Shown: piece after piece, positions 33,008 through 43,110 of the stretch
How the letters are laid out: each line of letters opens with the position of its first letter
How positions within the stretch are numbered: position 1 is the stretch's first letter
From: Dactylorhiza incarnata
Lineage: Eukaryota; Streptophyta; Magnoliopsida; Asparagales; Orchidaceae
Direction of reading: 5' to 3'
Assembly (NCBI GenBank): GCA_033032865.1
Contig: JAWHQI010000239.1
Coordinates: 1,956,001 to 2,020,000, forward strand
Length of the DNA stretch: 64,000 bases
Translations under genes and position numbers: made by a program
The notes under the pieces: model-generated
What the model saw: the letters and a program-made list of their open reading frames with translations, nothing else
Database searches by the model: none
Told to the model about the DNA's origin: nothing

Positions 33008-33400
33008 AGTTTCTCGAGAAAACGCTGGTATATTCCCTTGAAATTCTCGAGAGTCACGTGAGCTTTCCCCTGGACCTCTCGAGAAGTCTGTGAGCCTTCC
33101 CTTGGACCTCTCGAGAAATCCGTGAGCTTCCCCTGGACCTCTCGAGAAACCCGTGAGCTTCCCTGGACCTCTCGAGAAATCCATGAGCCTTCTTTCGATT
33201 TCTCGAGAAACACATGTATGCTCCCTTAATTTTCTCGAGAAATCCCCTTTGGTCCCCTTAAATTTCTCGAGAAGAGCTTGTTCCTTGCTTAGGACTTCTC
33301 AAGAAACCCTTGTGCATCGCCTTGATTCCTCGAGAAATTCTTGTCCTTGGCTTTTGACTTCTCGAGAAACCCAGTAGTCTGCTCTCCTATTCTCAAGAAA
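33008..33400. repeat. Thirteen-unit CTCGAGAAA array in El-5 LTR
   Basis: Units of 30-34 bp carry 'ctctcgagaaatcc' and 'gtgagcttcccctgga'. CTCGAG or CTCAAG recurs about every 31 bp from 33015 to 33394. TTTCTCGAGAAA forms of the core are perfect palindromes. Confidence 0.9.
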
Positions 33401-34745
33401 TGCTCGGGTTGCTACCCATGTTCTTTTGGCGGTATTTCGTATTTTTGATTCTCTCGAGCTTACTTCCTTATGTGTCTAAGTTTGTGTGAGGACCCTGGAT
33501 CCTTATGAATCGTCTTGAGCGGTGTTTACTTCTTGGTGACCCTATCCTTAGAGTACCCTGGTGATTGTTTTTCTCGGGCTTCGTCCCGTGCCACAAATAG
33601 AAATTAATTAATATGAACCATTGCCTTTAGTCTTGCACGGTGGGCCGGGTTTGGGGGGCAGTGGGGATTTTTTGTAGCCTTGCAGGGTGGACTTTTTAGA
33701 GGTGAACTGCAGGCTTGGCCTGTGGTCCCGAGGGCCGTGTTTGGGTGGTTGGGGATAGAGAAACCCCCACCCGTTTTTTTTTTGCTTTGGGTGACAGAGG
33801 ATAAAGGACCGCCCCGTTTAATTTGAGCTGATCAGTCTCTTTAAATAGAATTTACAAGATAAATGAACCATGCTTGCTCCTCTATTTCGTATTTGGTGCA
33901 CTTGGTGCATTGTTTAGTTCTGTGCTTGAAGTTTCCTTTTCTGTAAGCGTTGGGCTTGGGTTGGTACCCTTATGCCTTGTTTACTTTGTTTTTCTTTATT
34001 TTCTGCCACTTGTAATTCCCTTGCTGAGGCGTTCTTTGTTTTATTGAATGCCTCAGGTTCTGAGCCGTAGCGGCTAGCAGTGTTGCCCGGAGTCTTCGGG
34101 AGTTTTAGTTGCTGTTTTACCCCGCTGTTGTGAGGTAGTTGTTATTAGTGTTGTTCTTGTGTTCAGACATGCTAGATTAGAGCCAATGTGTTAGTGTCAG
34201 GTTGTTGACGCCCATTGTGCCCTTTTGATACTTTATAGCTTACTTGTCTGTTAAATGCCACTACTTTTAGATATCGTGTTTCTTGCTCTCTGGGAATGAT
34301 TTATGTCTAGGTGCATTATAGTTATAAAATAGCTTTTCTTTCATCCTCATTGCATTCCTTTTTACTGAAATCCTTATCTTTAAAGTCGCCTAAAGGTATC
34401 TTCAATACTTATACTACGCCTAGATATGTGCATATCTTTTACTTTATGTCCTGTCATCACGTGCATTTAGGACCTTAAGTGAACTAAATCAAGTATTTTC
34501 TGCTGCAATTACATATATTTTCTCGGTGGACTAGTTGATCCACGAACTGAGAGACACAGTTCTTACTTCAAACCCCAATAAATGATTTCAAATGACGAAT
34601 TATCATGTAATCATATTTGATTTAAATGAGTAATAGGTTCCCGCCTTAGCGTCTGCAGTTGTCTCCTGCATGACGTGGCATCATGACGCGTATTTTCTCT
34701 TACTCTGATATTCCTAAATTCGGAGAAAATGCGGGTTGTGACAGT

Positions 34746-34757
34746 TGGTATCAGAGG
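34746..34757 (+). other. El-5 primer-binding site (tRNA-iMet type)
   Basis: TGGTATCAGAGG matches the initiator tRNA-Met 3' complement TGGTATCAGAGC at 11 of 12 positions and lies two bases after the LTR end. Confidence 0.9.
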
Positions 34758-35426
34758 TAGGTTTGTTCGACAAGTTGGTCGAGCGACTAATTCTGATATA
34801 GTTTAGTTGTTTGGTTTCATTGCATACACACACCGATGTGTCATCAGTACATCTTGGCTGAAGCATGAACACTACACTCATAGCATGATAAGAAGTATAC
34901 GAGGCATATTATGTAGTATGGGATGCATAATATGTGTTTGTATATTGATCCACTATAGGTGGCAACATGTGACGGTTATGTAGTATGGGATGCATAACCA
35001 TCTTCACATGGATGCCCATTAGCACGTTTTTCCTTTTCGTTACATGCAATATTATGTAGTATGGGATGCATAATATTTCATGTGTAAGCCGCTCATAACA
35101 TGCATTAAGGCCTTTATTAGAATGCATAGCACAACATACATTACATAGCATTGCATAAGCACACGTGCAAAGCTAAAGACTTATATGATGACACACGTTC
35201 ACCCATGATTTCAAAACGAACACAAGAAAATTCATGCATTCATGACCCTTGCACATGAGTCAAGAGGGATGATATAGTATCATCCCCAAATTTAGCATAG
35301 CATCATGAAAATCCCAGAGCAAGGTGGTAACAATGGCAAGTATCTGTACATGTATGTTCTGAACCGGGCAGAGTAGCTTTAGTGTAAAGTTAAGTTTTGA
35401 TTGTAGGTTTATGCGTTTAAGCAGAA
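34758..35426. other. El-5 leader with three hairpin repeats
   Basis: Non-coding leader between primer site and gag. A 24-base word 'ttatgtagtatgggatgcataa' with ATTATG...CATAAT ends occurs near 34909, 34977 and 35051, about 70 bp apart. Each copy can fold on itself. Confidence 0.7.
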
Positions 35427-36633
35427 ATGGTGCGTAAGCGAGTCGCGGCTAGATCGACTCCTCAGTCGGAGGGCGAGTCATCCGGAGCGCAGAGTGAAGC
35501 TTTGATCGAGAGTCTGCGCCAGAGCAATGAGGCTCTGACGAGGCAAATGGTTGCGATGCAGTCGCAAATTTAGGCGTTGTTGTCTGCCGGTGCAAGGCAG
35601 CAAGCTGCGGTGCAGGCCCCCATAGTAGAGCAGACCTTACCTACCCCTCCTACTCGCCTGGTACCCGCAGCAGCGATACCGCCAAAAATGAACTTCATTT
35701 CGCACTTTTAGAGATTGGGACCTCAATTGTATGATGGACGAGCTTCTAACCATTGAGGAGATGTTCTCGTATTCAGGGATCGTCGCGGACCAAAGAGTGA
35801 TGATTGTCGCGTACCAGCTAAAGGGCCTCGCAAAGAGCTGGTGGTTGAGAGAGAAGGAAGACCTTACTGGAGGATGTACATGGGAAACCTTCAAAGGGAT
35901 GCTGATAAGGAAATTCCTGCCGTTGGTGGAACAAGACCGGTTAATGAATGATTTCCTGCATCTGAAGCAGAGGCAGTTCTCGGTGAGTGAGTATGAAATA
36001 GAGTTTTGCAAGTTGAGCAAGTTTTCTTCGGCCTTGGTAGCCTCGAAAGAAGGTAGGGTGAAGAGATTTCTGGGTGGTCTCCGCAGCGACATCCAGCAGC
36101 TGGCCAGCGCGTACAGGTCGGAAAAGTACGCCGAGGTAGTAGAGATAACGCTGAAGGTTGAGGCAATTGATAATGCCAAGAATCGAGGATCAATAATGAA
36201 GAAGGGAAAGAGAAAGGCCGGAGAAGAAGGGAATTCTGGTGCACCTGGCTCAGTCTTGAAGAAAGGAGGTGGTGAGGTCTGCAGTTTCTGTGGCCGCTCT
36301 GGCCATCCGTTTGAAAAGTGTTTCAAGAGGAAAGGAGTTCAAAAGCAACATCGAGTACTGGCAATTCAGGGTGCTTCGAAGGGAGAGGTGCTCTGCCCGT
36401 TGTGCAAGAAGAAGGGGCATGATGTGGCCCAGTGTTGGACCAAGGAGAAAGTCTGCTTCCAGTGCGGACAGAAAGGGCACATGAAGTTTCAATGCCCGCG
36501 AGTTCAACCCCCGTTGCAGCCAGTTCCGCTTCGAGCCTTACCGCCACCGCAACATCAGGATAAAGGAAGAAGAAAGCTGAACGTGTTAACCAATGAGCAA
36601 GCGCAGTCTTCGACCCAAGTGATCGCAGGTTAG
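35427..36633 (+). pseudogene. gag: El-5 gag
   Basis: An ATG at 35427 opens a frame with a basic N-terminus and a heptad-like 'ESLRQSNEALTRQM'. A TAG at 35571-35573 interrupts it and a frameshift follows near 35710. The main part (35731 on) has the capsid-like 'AYQLKGLAKSWWLREKE' and 'FLPLVEQDRLMNDFLHLKQ'. It then has three zinc knuckles: CSFCGRSGHPFEKC (about 36280), CPLCKKKGHDVAQC (about 36394) and CFQCGQKGHMKFQC (about 36453). Three knuckles is more than most gypsy Gag proteins carry. The frame ends with TAG at 36631, inside a candidate intron (36629-36708). Gag packages the element RNA. Confidence 0.85.
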
Positions 36634-36708
36634 ACCTTAAGCCAGTTGTTAAGTCTTGATCCCTTTTAGTTTCGCTGTATTAGACTAGTTTCTTTTTCGC
36701 GCTTATAG
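36629..36708 (+). other. Candidate intron joining gag to protease in El-5
   Basis: The donor reads ATCGCAG|GTTAGA and the acceptor CGCGCTTATAG|GGAGAT, 80 bp apart, T-rich before the acceptor. The gag exon ends after the first base of a codon and the downstream exon supplies the other two. Removal therefore shifts gag exactly into the protease frame, and no stop occurs before the active site. Unspliced RNA would stop at 36631-36633, giving Gag alone. Confidence 0.6.
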
Positions 36709-37130
36709 GGAGATTTAAGGTAAAGAATCGTTGGGCGCGTGTTCTTTTCGATTCGGGTGTTACCCATTTGCTCATGGCAAGGACTTTCGTCGAGCGTTAC
36801 CGTTTGACCCCTGAGCTGGGCAACGATTCGTTCCTCGTTAAGTTCCCTTCTGGTGATTTGGTATCCTCGAACCAGTGCGTCCGAAGTTGCCCCGTTCTCT
36901 TAGGAGATTTCTTGGCCGTTCCTGATCTCAAGGTGTTGGACCTAGAAGACTTCGACGTGATTTTGGGTATGGACTGGTTGTCCAGTTATGATGCTGTCAT
37001 CCGATGCAGGGAAAAGTGTCTGGACTTTGTGATGGACAACGGTCATCCCATGAGCATTTTTGGATCTCCATGCCAGAGCTCCCCGATAATTTCTGCAGTA
37101 TGAGTTCGGAAACTGTTAAATCCCGGTTGC
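36709..37130 (+). pseudogene. pro: El-5 protease
   Basis: The frame from 36711 reaches the aspartic protease active site 'VLFDSGVTHLLMA' (about 36742) and later 'LEDFDVILGMDWLSSYDAV' (about 36948), the C-terminal IxGMDWL motif of chromovirus proteases. An in-frame TGA at 37101-37103 interrupts the linker to RT, but the frame resumes unchanged. The protease would cleave the polyprotein. Confidence 0.85.
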
Positions 37131-38807
37131 TTGGCTTACCTTGTTTCAGTATTATTAACTGTTAGTGGTTCGCCGTGTATCGAGGGTGTTCCGATGGTGC
37201 GAGAGTTTCCTGATGTCTTTCCTGTCAGTCTTCCTGGTCTTCCGCCTGATAGAGATGTGGAGTTCTTTATTGATCTTGAGCCTGGTACTCGTCCTATCTC
37301 TAAGGCACCGTACCGCATGGCCCCGCGTGAGCTAGAAGAGTTGCGAACTCAGTTAGATGAGTTGTTGCAAGATGGATTCATTAGACCAAGTTCTTCGCCC
37401 TGGGGTGCTCCAGTGTTGTTTGTGAAAAAGAAGGATGGTTCTATGAGGTGTGCATAGACAATAGGGAGTTAAACAAAGTGACCATCAAGAACAGGTATTC
37501 GTTGCCGAGGATAGATGATCTGTTTGATCAGTTGTGTGGTAGTTCGGTGTTTTCGAAGATTGACCTTCGACCAGGCTACCATCAGTTGAGGATCCGTGAG
37601 TTGGACGTCCCTCGAACTGCATTTCGTTCCCTTTATGGTCATTTTGAGTTTCTAGTTATGTCTTTTGGTTTGACGAATTCACCCTCTGCGTTTATGGACA
37701 TGATGAACCGAGTGTTAAGAGATTTTCTAGATCATTTTGTAATGGTATTCATCGATGATGTGTTGGTATATTCCAGAAGTGCTGGGGAGCATGCTACGCA
37801 TTTGCGCTTAGTATTGTCTATTCTTAGAGAGCACAAGTTGTATGTGAAGCTGAGTAAGTGCGAGTTCTGGCTTCCTCAGGTGTCCTTTCTGGGTCATGTA
37901 GTGAACAAGGACGGAATTACTGTAGACCCAGCTAAAATTTCTGCTGTGTTGGATTGGAAGACGCCTTCAACGCCTAAGGAGATAAGGAGTTTCTTAGGGT
38001 TGGCTGGGTACTATAGGAGATTTGTTCAAGGATTCTCAGTGCTGTCGGCACCTTTAACTAAGCTTACCCAGGAGAATACCGCTTTCTTTTGGAGCGATAA
38101 GTGCGAAGAAGCCTTTCAGAAATTAAAGGGGCGTTTATGCAGTGCTCCTGTGTTGGCTTTACCGATCGAAGGAGTAGAGTATACTATTTATGTGGACGCA
38201 TCTCACATTGGACTAGGGCGTGTCTTGATGCAAGAAGGAAAGGTGATTGCCTATGGGTCTAGACAACTGAAAGTTCATGAAAAGAATTAACCTACGCATG
38301 ACTTAGAATTTGCTGCAGTAATTTATGCCATAAAGCTCTGGAGACATCTGTTATATGGAGTGTCATGCAAGATTTTCATGGATCATAAGAGTCTGAAGTA
38401 CGTTTTCACCCAGAAGGAGTTGAGTTTGTGCCAGCGCAGGTGGTTAGAGTATGTTGCGGATTATGAAGTTGATATACTGTATCATCCGGGTAAGGCTAAT
38501 GTGGTGGCCGATGCCCTAAGCAGAAAGACCGCGCATGTCTTCAATCTCTCTGTGCAGTCCTTAGTGGAGGAGTTTATGCTAATGGATATCTCAGTCGGTA
38601 GTAGTACCACACCTTCGAGTCTTGAAGCCGAAGAGCCTTCTTGTATTACCCTTACACGACTGCATCAGAAGGAAGATCCTGACTTGCAGCATCTTCGGAG
38701 TAGGACTGAGAAAGGGAAACTGGCCAACTTTTCAATCGATGATAAAGATACCCTGATGTATCGAGGTAGATATTGCATTCCCGCATTAGAAGATATTCGA
38801 GCAAAGA
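37131..38807 (+). pseudogene. pol: El-5 reverse transcriptase, RNase H and integrase start
   Basis: The first part (to 37447) has '[19 protein letters not shown]' and '[18 protein letters not shown]'. A frameshift at about 37447 moves to '[20 protein letters not shown]'. The catalytic motif is FIDDVLVYS (about 37748). RNase H starts near '[13 protein letters not shown]' (38190). A TAA at 38288-38290 breaks the frame, and it continues in frame with '[18 protein letters not shown]', 'DHKSLKYVF' and '[15 protein letters not shown]'. The integrase linker is cut at 38807 by El-6. All motifs are of Tekay/Del type. Confidence 0.9.
38803..38807 (+). repeat. Left TSD of El-6
   Basis: 'aaaga' here and at 42289-42293 flank a TG...CA-ended insertion. 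Removing the insertion and one TSD keeps the El-5 integrase frame. Confidence 0.85.
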
Positions 38808-38819
38808 TGTAAGACCCTT

Positions 38820-41285
38820 TTTTTTCCTTTAAAAACCCGGGTCTTATGCCCAGAACCGCCGCTTTGCTATGACACCATCACTCGGGAAGGTCGCCACTAC
38901 AAAAAGCCGATCCTGCCGGCCATATCAATCACAAAAGAAAAAAAGTATAAACGAACAAATAGAAGTTCAAGTCCACAATCACATGCTATATATAATAAAT
39001 TTCCACATGATATAACTGAAATAACAAGGGTTACAATAATAAAGGGCGCATGCCCTGTACATCATGTCCTCACTACAAGATCACTCGCGGAAGCTAACTA
39101 CTAATCACTCAATGATCCTGAAACTTGTGCTCCTATGCTAGACTGCCCGCCTCCGTCTACACCGGCCTCTGGTGCTGCAGCATCTCCTCGGTGTTCCAAA
39201 TAAACTTGTGCCCGGAGTGGGGATGTGGTAACCTGTGTATGAAATCCATAATTGTATCTTCGAGCTTCCACTCTAACACGGGCAGTGACTGTGGTAGTTC
39301 CCCAAAGACTCTTGCACTTGGTTTTCACCAGTTAACAAGCCGCACAGTGCGTCACAAAACCTATGTTGTCCTTCCTCATTCTGGGGAAATATCCATTCTG
39401 CAATACACCATTTTTCCGATGACTAAAGCTCTTGTTTATATGGTAGGCAACGCCTCAATAATGTTTTCTCCGCATGTTTAGGTTCTTATTCCTTCAAGTA
39501 CGTCCGAGTGATCAATCATCTCCACTCTACAACTTATCCAGTTCTTACCATTGGTGGGACTGATCAGATCCTCAAGCGTTCCAATCATACTCAAAATTTT
39601 AGGGGTTGCACTTGTGAATCTTTTGAGTATATGTTAACCAATCTTTATTAGTATTCATGTTTATAAGATGACTCCCAATCACTTTCTATGTGGAGTTTGA
39701 TTCATAAGGTATACGGGTAAAATCTTTTGAAACCCTAAGATTTTTCACAAATCGATTTCATCAGGGAAGTATCACCACGTTTATTTCACCAAATTCCTAT
39801 TACTTCCACATATTTGCTAGTCTTGATCACTTTCGGATGGTCTAAAGTAAGATAAACTTAGATCGTTCTTATCAAAGTAAACTCAAACACTATATTCTAA
39901 TTCCAACAAGCCATCGTCTAAGATCCCTGGTTATTCATCATCATAGCTCCCAAGGTATAATGACTATTATTGTAGTTAAAATCTTCTACCATGATAGGGC
40001 GTGATTTATAACGTATCATAAGTTAATCACTTCCGAAAGCCCCAAACTACCAGACCTCTATTATGTTCAGAAAAGCTTAATTACAGAGTTTCGCATTTTA
40101 TGGGAATCATTTCCTCACTGACATAATTAATCCAAATAATTCCTAATTTGCACATATTGTGAAGTATCCTACTGATAACAACCTCCAAAAATTATATAAA
40201 AATTCACAGAGCTTCCCAGTGCTCTGAAATGTCCTATCACCAAGTTGCACATTTTTTCAAAGAGTTTTGGACCCTTATCAATATTTCTTAATATTAAGAC
40301 AAAATAGGTTCCTTGAGAATGAAATACTAGTTAAATCATTAAATAAATTATGCAAAAATTACTAGGGGTCAATATTATGATTGTAAAGGCACCACCAAGA
40401 TTTCATCTTCATCAAGGATCATTTGTGCATGTAAATATCTCTTACAAGAAGTTTACCTAAAGGGGTTACGACCTAATTTAGGGGGCATAAATTCTCCTAA
40501 AATTCTCTCAAATTTTCCTAGGGCATAAATACATCCCATGAACATATCTCCTAGGTTCCATGGCCATTCTATAGCTTTAGACCACATGTCCTTCACAAAG
40601 CTCTATCTGCACCCCAAGGGGGAAAACTAGGGTCTTAGGGCATATCCACCTCTACACCACCCCATCTTACTCATGAAGGTGTTTTAGGTGATCCTAAACC
40701 AGTGGCCAAGGTTTCAACTCATGGTGATGAGTTCTGACCACAATATCCCAAGATAACCACCACGCCCTAATTTTGACCTAATAAGACCCAACTTGGGTTA
40801 ACCAATTTCCAAACTAAATCAGTCCTAACCAGGGTCAGGTGATAACCCTAAGAAGTACCCACCAAAATTTGGAGGGCATTGGATGTCATTTGACCCCCTA
40901 ATTAATTAATATTTGATTTATGAAATTATTACAAAAACCTTAGAAAAAGGTTCTCCTAATATTCCCATCTTTGGGTATGATGTGTGGGTAGGTGTAAATA
41001 GCCTATGTGTTAAATTTCAGGGCCATACCATTTACCAGTAGAAAGATATTCAAGAACTTGTGAATGCCCTACCCTAGGGACCAGTCCTAGCAAAATGACT
41101 CCACAGGGGGACCCTATTGACCTGAAATAAATTTTCACTTAAACTAGACACCAAGGGCTACAACATTCATGTTGGGCACTTTTTCATTTGAGGGGTTCTA
41201 GTATTTCTAATAATTTAAATAAAATACAACTCTCTGCGTTCGAAGAAATCCAATCCGCCTCCTCTCCCTTAGTGCTAGATCTTAT
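38820..41285. other. Non-coding body of El-6
   Basis: About 2.5 kb without coding signal. The last 700 bp ('cctaattttgacctaataag', 'gggcattggatgtcatttga') resembles in composition, but not clearly in alignment, the edge fragment at 1-817. Nothing else is recognised. Confidence 0.4.
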
Positions 41286-41289
41286 CATA

Positions 41290-41575
41290 ATTTGGTGATG
41301 AGAATTAGAAGAACTCCATAGTTAATCGTGCTCAGGCTAGAGTAGTCACGGGATGGGTGACCTACTGGGAAGTCCCTGTGCTGCCACTTAACTGAACCAT
41401 TCCTCATGAAAAGGGGGACTGCGGTCTCCAACAACCCACTGTGCCCTGTGGTGGGACAGAGAGGGGTTGGGGTGCATGGGCTGCAGCCCATTTGGTTAGG
41501 CTTAACCCTTTCGAGTTGGATGCTGGGGGTGCCGGCGGTCGTCCTTGCGAGCTGTATGCTGGGGAGACCGTTACA
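41290..41575 (+). repeat. Cassandra-like 5S-derived copy 1 (sense)
   Basis: Begins 'atttggtgatgagaa' and carries the 3' two thirds of plant 5S rRNA from about 41310 to 41388: 'agaactccatagttaa', 'gggatgggtgacctactgg' and 'gaagtccctgtgctgcc'. It ends GAGACCGTTACA. 5S sequence inside an element ending in TTACA is the mark of Cassandra TRIM LTRs. Confidence 0.75.
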
Positions 41576-41605
41576 AAAAGTCCTATCCTCTAGGATTGCA
41601 CTTTT

Positions 41606-41966
41606 TGTAACGGTCCAGGCCCGCCAGCACGGGACCCAGTTAGACCGCCAACACCCTCCCGGCCCAGGCCCGCCAGCACGGGACCCAGTTAGACCGCCAA
41701 CACCCTCCCGGCCCAGGCCCGCCAACACGGGACCCAGCTGGCATCGAAAGTGTTCAGCCTAACTAGATGGTCTGCAGACCATGCACCCCAACCCCTCTCT
41801 GTCCCACCACAGGGCACAGAGGGTTGTTGGAGACCACAGTCCCCCTTTGATGAGAATTGAGACAGTTAAGCGGCAGCGCGTTGAATTCCCAGGAGGTCAC
41901 CCATCCCATGACTACTCCAGCCCGAGCACGCTTAACTATGGAGTACTTTCACTTCTCATCACCAAT
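41606..41966 (-). repeat. Cassandra-like 5S-derived copy 2 (antisense)
   Basis: Reverse orientation: left end TGTAACGGTCC at 41606 and 5S-like sequence at about 41870-41946 on the minus strand. It includes a 49-bp tandem duplication ('ccaggcccgcc' at 41615, 41664 and 41713). It forms a long inverted repeat with copy 3, centred at about 41968. Confidence 0.75.
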
Positions 41967-41970
41967 TGAC

Positions 41971-42288
41971 AGTTCAATTGGTGATGAGAAGTGAAAGTAC
42001 TCCATAGTTAAGCGTGCTCGGGCAGGAGTAGTCATGGGATTGGTGAACTCCTGGGAAGTCCACGCGCTGCCGCTTAACTGGCTCAATTCTCATCAAAGGG
42101 GGACTACGGTCTCCAACAACCCACTGTGCCCTGTGGTGGGACAGAGAGGGGTTGGGGTGCATGGTCTACAGACCATCTAGTTAGGCTGAACCCTTCCGGT
42201 GCCAGCTGGGTCCCATGTTGGCGGGCCTGGGCCGGGAGGGTGCTAGCGGTCCAGCTGGGTCCCGTGTTGGCGGGCTTCGACCATTACA
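41971..42288 (+). repeat. Cassandra-like 5S-derived copy 3 (sense)
   Basis: Starts 'tcaattggtgatgagaag'. 5S-like sequence runs at about 41996-42073, including the A-box-like 'tagttaagcgtgctcgggc' and C-box-like 'gggattggtgaactcctgg'. It ends CGACCATTACA, which is also the end of El-6. The 5S start (first 40 or so bases) is absent in all three copies. Confidence 0.75.
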
Positions 42289-42293
42289 AAAGA

Positions 42294-42369
42294 TCTGTAG
42301 TGAAGCGCATGACTCAAGTGTTTCCTATCATCCTGGTTCCACGAAAATGTACAAAGACCTGAAGCAGAT
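42294..42369 (+). pseudogene. pol: El-5 integrase zinc-finger fragment
   Basis: An island of El-5 between El-6 and El-7. It encodes 'EAHDSSVSYHPGSTKMYKDL', the histidine pair of the integrase HHCC finger. The cysteine pair is beyond El-7 at about 55950. The last five bases, cagat, are the left TSD of El-7. Confidence 0.85.
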
Positions 42370-43061
42370 TGTTTACCCAAGAGACCGCTTCCGAGTGATA
42401 CAACTCGCAGACTGGGCGGTCTAAAGCTCAAGATCGCCCGGACTGGTCTCAGTAAAAGACATCCAGCACCAACCAGCGCAGGCCGGGCAGTCTGATCCAT
42501 CAAGTCGTCTCCAAAGAATGAAGATCAGTCAAGGACAAGTCCAAAAGACAAATCGCGGCCTCTGGTATGAGACCGCCCGGGTTGGAACGTCGCCTTGGTC
42601 ACTACAACTTCAGGCCAAGCCAAAGAAAGACCGGAATCCCAAGCCGCTAAACCGCGCGGCTTCTCTTCTCTTTCCCTTCTGAATCCCGTCACCGCCTGCC
42701 CGTTTCTCCTGTACCCGGGTAGGCGGTTATTTTATCCCTGCCCGTTCGGGCAGGCCCCCAAGCCTATAAATAGGGGACGACAACGTTCCCAAGGGACAGA
42801 CATTCGAATCTAGGAGCTCGCTTGTTGGAGCTGCGGACTCAAGTTCCCTGTCTTGCGACCTGCTTGACCGGCCGGCTTGCACTTGTAACCCGCTGTAACT
42901 CTTTCTTTAATCAAAGGAAAGCCCGTCACAGGAGTGACATTCGCCATGACGGGCGAAGTCTGGCCTTGACCGCTGCTAGCGGTCCCATTTTTCCCACCTA
43001 AATAGTAACTGGCAACCCGCAGCCTCCGATTTCCTTCGGAGGTGCGATTTTGGACTCAACA
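42370..43061 (+). repeat. El-7 5' LTR
   Basis: TGTTTACCCAAGAG...TTGGACTCAACA, 692 bp. TATA box 'tataaata' at 42765-42772. Several 'gaccgcccgg' and 'gggcggtct' words form inverted pairs. Confidence 0.95.
42765..42772 (+). promoter_or_regulatory. TATA box of El-7 5' LTR
   Basis: 'gcctataaataggg' is conserved in the 3' LTR at 55606-55613 and lies 295 bp before the LTR end. Confidence 0.75.
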
Positions 43062-43110
43062 GAAACACGCGACCTTCAGATCGCGGATTGTCGGTGAAAT
43101 CCTCACCACA

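Larger units (their letters stand above)
32132..34743 (+). repeat. El-5 5' LTR
   Basis: 2612 bp. The start 'tttaacgcccctgatttt' aligns with the 3' LTR start 'tgtaatgcccctgatttt' at 57195; the terminal TG is mutated here. It ends 'gggttgtgaca' immediately before the primer site. It contains a TATA-like box near 32513 and a CTCGAG array at 33008-33400. Confidence 0.9.
38808..42288. mobile_element. El-6: non-coding TG...CA insertion ending in Cassandra-like copies
   Basis: 3481 bp, starting TGTAAGACCCTTTTTTTT and ending CGACCATTACA, flanked by the 5-bp TSD aaaga. This is the hallmark of LTR-retrotransposon insertion. No protein-coding frame and no clear second LTR were found. The first 50 bp contains an inverted repeat (TAAGACCC...GGGTCTTA). 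The last 1 kb is three 5S-rRNA-derived segments in alternating orientation. It may be a nest of a large non-coding element and Cassandra-type TRIM pieces. Confidence 0.7.

Noticed and set aside
39101..39481. Frames of 75 and 118 codons in El-6
   Set aside because: No conserved motif and no neighbours; chance frames in non-coding DNA.
41310..42073. Functional 5S rRNA genes
   Set aside because: All three lack the first third of 5S and carry many changes; they end in LTR-type TTACA sequence, so they are retroelement-derived.
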